Shown: piece by piece, positions 55,947 through 64,000 of the stretch
Numbering within the stretch: the first letter of the stretch is position 1
Layout: each line of letters begins with the position of its first letter
Assembly (NCBI GenBank): GCA_948144175.1
Contig: CANXME010002538.1
Coordinates: 496,001-560,000, forward strand
Direction: 5' to 3'
Source of the DNA: Closterium sp. NIES-65
Lineage: Eukaryota > Streptophyta > Zygnematophyceae > Desmidiales > Closteriaceae
DNA: 64,000 bases
Position numbers and translations under genes: made by a program
Notes under the pieces: generated by a model
Database searches by the model: none
What the model was told of the DNA's origin: nothing
What the model saw: only the letters and a program-made list of their open reading frames with translations

Positions 55947-56616
55947 AAGGGTCATGTGCTGAGAGTTCTGTGGTTCCAGTAGAGTTACTTGTGTGACGAA
56001 TGTGCGGGTGGACCTTGCTGGGTGCAGAAGCGCTTGTTCACTCAGGCGACATGAGCTTTGGTTCAATCAGACCAGCCGGCGCGAGTAGTTCCACTATAAC
56101 TCGACCCGCACTGCCCGCATACTGCACACACTGCCCGCATACTGCACACACTGTCCCTGTCCGCACTGCTCGCATTGCTCGCACTGCACGCTCCGCCCGC
56201 ACGTTCTGTCCACACTCCTCGCACTGCCTGCACACTGACGCCACCTTTCTATGCTCGTAGAAGCGAGCTAGAGTGGTCGAGCTAGAAGCGCGACTCACTT
56301 TGAAGCGGTCGAGCTCACCGCGATCGGACGAGGAAGAGGACGAAGGCGATGAGCGACACGATGCACATCGTCCACGCGAGGCACGGAATCGACAATCGCG
56401 ACGATCGCGACGGCGGTTTCCGGCCCTTGGATCGCTGCAGCAGCTCGGAAGGCTTCATCCGAGCCATTGAAAAACCGTGGAACTAATCTCTGAGCGCTCG
56501 AGGTAGTGACGACAGGCGCAGCGCTCGAGGCTATCTGGATTCGGACTTGGAGAGGAAGCTCCGAAAAACTATGGAGAAGAGATATCAAAACAGAACTAGC
56601 GTTCATCTATGTCGCG
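55947..56616. other. Intergenic stretch with CTGCCCGCA repeats
   Basis: 56105-56240 repeats CACTGCCCGCATACTG and CGCACTGC words. The rest shows no gene or RNA that I can support. Confidence 0.5.
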
Positions 56617-56674
56617 TGAACCTCGGGATGGCCTCGCTAACGAGTGCCTCAGTAAGGATTTGTAAATACTTACA
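56617..56674 (-). repeat. Partial 3' LTR of element H
   Basis: 58 bp matching 60321-60378 with a few differences (shared GCGTGAACCTCGGGATG, CGCTAACGAGTGCCTCAGT). It starts on the minus strand as TGTAAGTATTTACAAATCC after a purine tract. The rest of the LTR expected to the left is absent or unrecognisable. Confidence 0.75.
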
Positions 56675-59600
56675 CTCTCCCACCTTCTAAATAAGGCAGC
56701 CCTGTACTGAAACAGGCCCCACACTAGCAAGGATGCCGTAGATATTCACTTCAGCTGAATCCGACGGCTGAAATGCCTTTGACAATTTTTTTGAAAAGGT
56801 TGGAATGTAGGCCGTTGATGAAGTACGATTTCGATCTGACGGTCGAAGATGAACTGGCCCAATATGAAGTAGAGGTTGGAATGTGGGCCGTTGATCGAGT
56901 AAGTGCGAATCTGACGGTCGAGGCAGATGCGATTTTGGAGGGAACAGACTGACGCGAAATTCAACCGCGATGTTGCAGAAACCGTTGATCGTGTCGGTGT
57001 GATCGCGATCGTCCGTCGTGCTGACGCAACCTGACAAAGTCAAGAAGAAACTCGAGAAAACACCAAGGAAAGAAATAGTGCCGAGCACTTTCTCCTCCCC
57101 TCCAAGAAAAACACCAAAATGTTTCCCGCAGCTGCGCCGAGAAGAAAACCAACAAAAATCCAGGTGTTAAGTCCCACTGAAGCGAATGTCGAGCGTAGAA
57201 AGCCAGGTGAAGACTCGTCGGTGTGGAAAGTCGATGACGAATGCCAGGTGTTACGTGCCCAAAAATTCTTCGAGGGCGAGCCCGCGTAAGTAGACTAGAA
57301 ACCACGGCAGAAACTATGCGTTGCTCGAACTGAACCTGTTTTCGTCTTCTCGTGCCAGAATCCTGCAGTATCTTCAGCAGTTGCAGCTGGCAGCACCTGA
57401 CGTGGTCAGAAATAAATGTAGTTGTCGTGGGCTGATCGGGTGGATGGGTTTGTCGCTAGTAGAGTTGGAATGGTAGTATCCCGAAATCCTCTGGCCGTAA
57501 AATCGGGAATGTTACGAGTGTCGTCGAAGTCGGCGATCGAAGGCGATTGGCAGCGAACCTGATATCGAGAGATGGCGAAGGTCGTCAAAGTAGTAACCGT
57601 ACCGAAAATCACTCTGGTCGAAGTTGCCGAATGCCCTCCGTGTCGAATGACGTCACCACCTCCGGCGGGTTTGTCCAGACACGCCGAATCCTTTGTCGTA
57701 ATGCGCCGAGGGCTCCTGGGCAGAGATGAAAAATTGCAGCTGTCTCTCCCCCCCTCCACTGTTGCTGCTGCCACCTCCAGTTCGTCGTAAGTCGTTCGTA
57801 CCCCTGAAAACATCCGTGTAGTTCTCGCGGTGTTGCCCCACGTAATTGTTGCGCGCGTTTAACCGAACGCCGAATTCTCCTCCGAAATTGTCGGCGCTCC
57901 TTGCCATAAAACCAGTAAGTCCCCACGTAAAAACTCCGAAATAGTCGCTCGAATCAAGCCCCGTAAACCCGCAGTTGTAGTTGCAGTTCGCCTCCGAAAA
58001 CCTCGGACGTGCTATAGCCGCCCACTCGGTCCCCATCAGTTTCCTTCGGTTTACCCGACCCCAGCATGTCGGTACAATCGAGAACCGGGGACTGCCATGG
58101 GTTATTCCGAGACCGAATTTCACGGAACCTAGTAGCATTAACGCCGTTGACGTCGGAGTCGAAAACTGCTTCCGCCGATGCTGTTTAACAAAAACCCACG
58201 TTTCTCCCACCAGCGCTTTGCAGATGTTTCGCCGCATCGCTCGTAGCCGGTCGATAATTTCCCGAAGCTACGACTGCTCCCACGCTCCCTTTTTTCTGAA
58301 GAATTTCCCGAGGTGTGTGTTTAAACACCGGGGGTCCTAGGCATCCTTGCCGCTGTGTTTCTTGCCAGGAAACTTCGAAAAGTGCCCTTCAGGCTCCCCC
58401 AACGACTCAACCGCACTCCAAGAAGCGAAGAAATACCCGCAGCTTCACAGTTTTTTTGGTCGTTTCACCCCCCGACAATTCCGCTTCCCGCCGTTCACCC
58501 AGCGTCCGCATTTTTCGGATGGGGTATAGTCGGTGTTGCCCGCGCGAACCCAGCCACGGTGGAGGGGCAAAAACTATCGGAGTCGGGGACCCTTAATTAA
58601 AAGGAACAGTCGCCCAACCGTTTTGCAGCCCACCGCGACCGTCACGCCACTAAACTCCACAGCATCCCGGTCTCCGCTTCGCCGCTGCGTCGTCCTCTCG
58701 TGTAGACGCCTGGGTCAGGAGAAACCAGCGAACTGCACCGTTGTTGTCATGCGGCGCCCCGGTTTTTTCGCGTGCTGTTTCACCCAGCCCGCTTTTGTCG
58801 GAGTAGAGCAGTGCCGCAACTCCCCTTTTTTGTTTTTTTTTCTGTACAGCTGTTGAACGAGCACCAATCCAGGTACCTTTAACCAGCACAGGGTAGGCCC
58901 GTGTTCACCCCCGTTATTCGGCCAAGTAAGTTGACTGCATGAGTCAGAACTAAAACTTGGTGGGGATGGTGAGGTTCGGGCGACGGAAGGTCACAGGCCG
59001 TTCACACCGGCTTTTAACCTGCCCTTCACGCCGTTTCTCGACCCCCGCTTAGCCGTCGGGCAGTTTCTTCCCTTGTGTCCCGGCGGCCTGTACCGTCTCC
59101 TCCGTAAATGTCGGGGCAGTACGTTGAGCGCCGTTTAATCGTGGGTCGCTTGCAGCTGTCCCCGAAAACGACTTCTCTGGTAGGAGAAACCGCTCTCGAA
59201 ACTGCCGGCCAGCTTGCAACAACTCCAGGCACGCAGCGTCGCACGAGTCGTTTTCCGAGGTTACCGGCCTCGGTTTCCCTCGTCGCCTGCGCCCCACTTC
59301 TGCTAAGTGCGATATGGCCACTCCGCTTTTCGTTGCAGCCCGTAAGTGTCGGCGGGTCCGAAAATCCCGTCTGTCCACGTGCACTCCTGCCGAAATCTTC
59401 GATGACGCGCCCGCCATGCAGTAAAAGCCGCTGAACTTCAGGTCGGGCGGGACGGCAGTTAACTCCCGCTAAGTCGGGCAGTTTAGTGTCGTCTCTCCTC
59501 GTCCACCGATATTTTCGGACGCAAACTCCATTTGCGCCTGGCGAGTTCCCCAGCCGACATTTCTTCAACAGAAGCTCCGAAAATGTCGCCCTTCCTGACG

Positions 59601-59985
59601 CAGGCCCTTTGTCGCCTGCTGCCGAAGATCTTTCCGAAATCTTCGCGTAACTGTTGACTCAGGTTCGCCGGCGTCAACAGCCACACCCAGTGACGACGTC
59701 GAGGCTGTTCATGCAGATGCCGACGCAGGTCCGCTGACGCCAGCTGCCACACGAATAAACCTCCGAAATCGTCGGTAATTCGCAGCGGAAATTACTCACT
59801 TTAATGTCGCGACAGCTACTGCTGTCCGTTGCCCGGGGGGAGGGAGGCCACGGTCGATCGCGACCGTTCGAGGCAAGGATCCGGCGGTGCCGAGGAATGC
59901 ACGATAAATCCATGGCCGCGAAGAGCAACTAGCCCGTTCTCTTGGCCGGCCTAGGCAACTCCTGGACCCCAGGACATCCTTCTTC

Positions 59986-59987
<2 letters not shown>

Positions 59988-60038
<51 letters not shown>
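59988..60038 (-). repeat. Run of 51 cytosines
   Basis: Uninterrupted C on the plus strand (G on the minus), about 45 bp inside the primer-binding site of element H. Homopolymers this long are easily miscounted by assemblers. Confidence 0.9.
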
Positions 60039-60039
<1 letters not shown>

Positions 60040-60081
60040 AGAGATATTACACTCTAAAAAGCGGGGTAGGCTAGGAAAGTA

Positions 60082-60093
60082 GCTCTGATACCA
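60082..60093 (-). other. Primer-binding site of element H
   Basis: TGGTATCAGAGC on the minus strand, two bases inside the LTR end at 60096; same tRNA-Met primer as the copia elements. Confidence 0.88.
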
Positions 60094-60095
60094 GG

Positions 60096-60378
60096 TGTTA
60101 TGAATGAACTTGCAGAGTGCGCAGTAAAACGAATATCTAGAATGAACTGAGTACTGAATTGAATCACTGAATGAACAATGAAGTAGCGAGGCCTAAATAG
60201 GGGAAAAGCTAGCTAGGCGGGGAGGTTGGGCGAGGATGCCTCGGTGATGGTTGCGATTGGAGCGGAGGCCGACTCGGGAGTGGTTCGGTGCGACGAAATA
60301 GGAAGGCCAGGTTCGTCGCGTGAACCTCGGGATGTCATCGCTAACGAGTGCCTCAGTAAGGATTTGTAAATCCTTACA
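60096..60378 (-). repeat. 5' LTR of element H
   Basis: 283 bp with ends TG...CA. On the minus strand it starts TGTAAGGATTTACAAATCC and ends TTCATAACA. Its first 23 bases are self-complementary (10-bp arms GTAAGGATTT and AAATCCTTAC, 2-base centre). Confidence 0.8.
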
Positions 60379-61283
60379 ATCACCCTCCCCTTGCCATCCC
60401 TAATTTTTTGCCCTCTCGTTCTGTTGTCTTGCTACACTTTGAATAAAGGCATATAGGGATGAAATGCACTACAATACATACAAAATATATAATATCCAAG
60501 TTGAGTACTTATGTACCTGCAAGGTAATACACTAAACACATCCTGCGAATCACAACGCGTTCCATCGGTCAGATAATCGAGTTACCACACCGGAAACGCG
60601 ATCCAGGAGTCAAGCAATGCGTCTTACCGTACTGAAACGCATGGTACAGATGAGAACCATGGTCTTCGTTTTCGAATGCGAATTGCACCGAACACTTTTT
60701 TTGCATTCACGAGTAGCCGTAGCGCCTGCGAAGTCATTTTGCGCGCCACCGTCAATCACAAATCCCAACTCACAGCTCCGCACCTCCCGCCAACTCTCAA
60801 GCATTCCCTCACATTCACCATCTGCTGGTTCAACTGATTGCCTTTGCTATTTCGAGATTTGTACCTCTCCAGTTTCCGGTTACGAGAACGAAAGTGCAGC
60901 TTCTCTGAAGTTTTTCACGCTGTATCTTTGAGCTCCTTGCGTTGTCTGTCATTTTAACGTAGCACTCTGAGCCCCTTGCGCTTAGTACAAGCTGTACTTT
61001 GGACGCTAAAATCCCGGCAGTCGCTTTGGGCCGCTCATCCGATAAGATGTGAGATCCCCTGAAGCTACAACGGCTGCTAAAAATCGGCATCGCGAGCGAC
61101 GGAAACACTATCCGCGGCCGCGGAGACACCTAACAGCCGTATTAGCGGTGACATCGCCGAAAAACGCAAGCGCGGCGACAACGCAATCGTAGCAACAGCG
61201 CAAGCGCAACGCGTGCGACACCGGCGGCAGCACGAGTAGCGGCGACGCCGGCGCGGCGACGTCATTGGCAGGCAGCAAGCAAC
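60379..61283. other. Intergenic and probable promoter of the EGF-repeat gene
   Basis: No gene is seen. The last 200 bases are rich in GCG and GGCGAC words. A GACGTCAT word overlapping ATTGG (an inverted CCAAT) lies at 61258-61268, 16 bp before the ATG, which probably places it in the 5' untranslated region. Confidence 0.4.
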
Positions 61284-64000
61284 ATGAAGAGCATCAGCAT
61301 CGGCGTCATGGTTTCGCGCGGCGCGCCGGCGCCGGTTGTGGCGCGATGCTCTGGCTTCGTGCTCGTTGCACTGGCTGCTTTCATGCTCTCAGGTATGATG
61401 CTCTCATGCTCTCACTTTACTCTCATGCTCTCACTTTACTCTCATGCTCTCACTTTACTCTCATGCTCTCACTTTACTCTCATGCTCTCACTTTACTCTC
61501 ATGCTCTCACTTTACTCTCATGCTCTCACTTTACTCTCATGCTCTCACTTTACTCTCATGCTCTCACTTTACTCTCATGCTCTCACTTTACTCTCATGCT
61601 CTCACTTTACTCTCATGCTACTTTACTCTCATGCTCTCACTTTACTCTCATGCTCTCACTTCACTCCCATGCTCTCACTTTACTCCCATGCTCTCACTTT
61701 ACTCTCATGCTCTCACTTTACTCTCATGCTCTCACTTTACTCTCATGCTGTCACTTTATTCTCATGCTCTCACTTTACTCTCGTGCTCTCACTCTACTCT
61801 CAAGCTATCAGTATTATTAACATCATGCTCTCACTATTCTCTCATGCTCTTAAATTCTCATGCTATCACATGCCCTCACTGTATTCTCAGATGCTCTCGT
61901 ATACTCTTATGCTCCCACTGTATTCTGGTGCTCTCGCCGGTATACGCTCATGACCTCACTGTATTCTGGTGCTCTCACCATACTCTCGTGATCTCACTAT
62001 CATACTCTGACGTGCTCTCAGGTTTTCCTCCACTTTCCTTCCTCCCCTTTTCCCCCTTTTTCCAGCTTTCCCCATTAAAAAAAAGTCATATTTTTTCGCA
62101 AGCTGATCAGGGCTGCCCTTCGCTTCCCCTAGCTTATCATTCCATCCTCCTCCCCCGGCTCCCCTCCCACCTTCCCCCTTCCTCTCCCTCCCACGCACCC
62201 GTTCTCAGCATGTGCGCCCAGGGCTGCTGCAGTCATCCTCCAACCTGCAAGTAAGCCTGTACAGAAGAACACGACGAGTTTTTTCGTCATCTCTCTTTCC
62301 TCTTGTCGATGTTCTTTCTGTTCCTTCCACATGATATCCGTTCTTCTTCTCGCACCTCGCCCTCTCCTCCTTTCTGTACCTCTCTTCCTATCTGTCCCTT
62401 TTTAAAATCTCGTTTCTAATTCAAATCCTCGCCCCGGCCCTCCTTGCATAATCTCGGTTTTGCAGACCCTCATTTCGCGTCCCCTGCACCCATCCTTTCC
62501 CTCACCCAGCATGTGATATTAAGGGCTGTAGTGCGAACAGCACGTGTGACATGACTACTGGAGTGCCCACCTGTGTTTGCGACTCTGGTTTCGTGCTGCA
62601 GTCGGATGGCAGGACGTGCATCGGTAGGTGCTGAGTGTCGTGACTCTGTGCTCAAGGGCTGCTCTGTGCTGCCTCTAGCATGTGGCGCTAGTTCCTGCGA
62701 TCGCATAGTTCTCTCAACTTTCCTTTCACATCCCTTCGTTTGTTGTTCAAATTCCTTTCCTAACACCCTTCGTGTCACGTCCCCTCCAACTTTCCCGTCC
62801 CCTCTCGTCGGCCTCTTCTCCCACCCAGATGCCTGCTATTTCAAGCGTTGTGGTGCAAACGGCACCTGTGTCAAGAACGGTGGAGTGGCCTCGTGTGTGT
62901 GTGACTCTGGTTTCGTGCTGCAGTCGGATGGCAGGACGTGCATCGGTAGGTGCTGAGTGTCGTGACTCTGTGCTCAAGGGCTGCTCTGTGCTGCCTCTAG
63001 CATGTGGCGCTAGTTCCTGCGATCGCATAGTTCTCTCAACTTTCCTTTCACATCCCTTCTTTTGTTGTTCAAATTCCTTTCCTGACACCCTTCGTGTCAC
63101 GTCCCCTCCAACTTTCCCGTCCCCTCTCGTCGGCCTCTTCTCCCACCCAGATGCCTGCTATTTCAAGCGTTGTGGTGCAAACGGCACCTGTGTCAAGAAC
63201 GGTGGAGTGGCCTCGTGTGTGTGTGACTCTGGTTTCGTGCTGCAGTCGGATGGCAGGACGTGCATCGGTAGGTGCTGAGTGTCGTGACTCTGTTTATAAG
63301 GGCTTCTCTGTGCGTGTTGACATACCTCGTGCAGCTGTGAGCTGCATGTGGCATTGCCTTTTCCCCCTCCCTTTGTATCCCTTTCTGAATTCTCGTTTTT
63401 GGGGAATCCGTGGCTTTGCTTCTTCTTTTGAGTCGACTCAAAAGCAGAATCCGTGGCTTTGCTTCTTCCAACAAATGTCTTGATTCCCACTGCCCCTTTT
63501 CTCTCGCCCCCTCCATTCCACCTCTCCTCTCTCCTCGGCTTCCCTTCCCACCCCAGATGCCTGCATTGTTCAGGGCTGTAGTGCGAACGGCACCTGTGTC
63601 AAGACCAATGGAGTGGCATCCTGTGTGTGTGACTCTGGTTTCGTGCTGCAGGCTGACAACAAGACGTGCACTGGTACGTGCTGACTGTTGTGTCTTGGTT
63701 CTCAAAGGCTGCTATGTGTTCACAGGTCTACGTCGTGTAGCTGTGTGCTGCCTCTACTATGCAGCAGTAGTTCCGGTTGCTGCACTGTTTCCTCATCTCT
63801 CCTTTTGCATCCCTCTTTCTATGTGCGTTACGGGGTCAATCCCGTCACCGCCCCTCTTACAAGAATCTGAATTCTTCCCCCCCCACCCCCCCCTCCGTTT
63901 CACGTCCCTTCCACCCATCCTATCTCCTCTCCATCGTCTTTTACCCTACACAGATGCCTGCAAGATCCAGGGCTGTGGGGCGAACAGCACCTGTGTCAAG
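61284..64000 (+). CDS. Secreted or membrane protein with EGF-like repeats (5' part)
   Basis: Predicted exons 61284-61392, 62510-62623, 62829-62945, 63151-63267, 63557-63673 and 63954 to beyond the window. Exon 1 encodes MKSISIGVMVSRG followed by a hydrophobic run (CSGFVLVALAAFMLSG), a likely signal peptide or anchor. Each later exon is 114-117 bases, has GT-AG borders, is phase 1 at both ends and encodes one EGF-like module with six cysteines: AC-X4-C-X4-TC-X6-8-C-X-CDSGFVLQ...TC. Symmetrical phase-1 exons are how EGF modules usually multiply by duplication. Exons 3 and 4 encode the same protein sequence. The modules are expected outside the cell as adhesion or ligand-binding units; partner unknown. 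They lack the acidic residue pattern I would need to claim calcium binding. Confidence 0.8.
61397..61810 (+). repeat. 19-bp satellite in intron 1 of the EGF-repeat gene
   Basis: About 20 copies of ATGCTCTCACTTTACTCTC, with one shortened unit near 61617 and growing divergence after 61740; diverged echoes run on to about 62010. It is open in all three plus frames because no frame contains a stop and 19 is not divisible by 3. Confidence 0.93.
62624..63267 (+). repeat. 322-bp tandem duplication carrying an EGF exon
   Basis: 62624-62945 and 62946-63267 are almost identical, intron plus exon. I see two differences, in the intron: CGTTTGTTG against CTTTTGTTG, and TAACACC against TGACACC. This is a recent exon duplication. 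Confidence 0.93.

Larger units (their letters stand above)
56617..60378 (-). mobile_element. Element H: large LTR element without recognisable proteins
   Basis: On the minus strand a 283-bp 5' LTR (60096-60378) is followed by a primer-binding site (60082-60093), 3.4 kb of internal sequence, a purine tract (GAAGGTGGGAGAG, just right of 56674) and a second LTR start at 56674. Only the first 58 bp of that second LTR match the first. No gag or pol domain is found in any internal frame, so this would be a LARD-like non-autonomous element. The internal sequence has dispersed copies of a CTCCGAAATNGTCG word. The left boundary is only a minimum. Confidence 0.6.

Noticed and set aside
57653-59568. Protein genes on the minus strand inside element H
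   Set aside because: The frames are short, show no known domain, and lie between LTR signals; no splice pattern joins them.
62208-62250. Extra EGF-like exon (CAQGC...TC) in intron 1
   Set aside because: It has splice-like ends, but the Cys-containing frame does not match the phase-1 pattern and only half a module is present; more likely a relic.

Overview
This window is eukaryotic nuclear DNA, rich in repeats and GC. The phase-matched GT-AG introns, the LTR retrotransposons primed by initiator tRNA-Met (primer site TGGTATCAGAGC), the chromodomain Ty3/gypsy element and the Myb/SANT-like gene suggest the green lineage. A streptophyte alga is my best guess, from character rather than from any database match.

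1-32644 is a cluster of nested LTR retrotransposons. Element A (minus strand, Ty1/copia, running off the left edge) sits inside copia fragment F. F in turn sits in a decayed Ty3/gypsy copy (G1, 5587-7458). Copia element D (minus, 7459-13771) interrupts G1. Copia element B (13783-21500) follows and is full length but broken. A second, better gypsy copy (G2) is split in its integrase by a short non-autonomous copia relative (E). E is itself split by a 7.4-kb copia element (C, 22368-29766) that looks intact. Five-base target duplications prove the last two steps: GGTAA around E and GTCGC around C. B, C, D, E and F share LTRs of only about 125-132 bp and a common 3' region.

32645-45930 holds two host-type genes on the plus strand. 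The first (33589-37919) is a four-exon gene that joins in frame into about 1,227 residues with three Myb/SANT-like domains, each split by a phase-0 intron. The second contains a 6.6-kb open exon (to 45725) for a protein made almost wholly of short repeat families plus two duplicated Cys motifs; I do not recognise it. A foldback element, a GGGAT microsatellite and duplicated exon fragments lie between them.

45931-55950 is dominated by repeats. There is a 29-bp satellite of 153 almost identical units (46902-51344), a long inverted repeat with arms of about 410 bp (51441-52318) and a 39-bp minisatellite (about 52580-53452). One probable terminal exon of a minus-strand gene lies at 54590-54679.

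56617-60378 looks like a large non-autonomous LTR element on the minus strand (H). 61284-64000 is the 5' part of a secreted or membrane protein gene: a signal-peptide exon, an intron filled with a 19-bp satellite, then EGF-like domains each encoded by its own symmetrical phase-1 exon.
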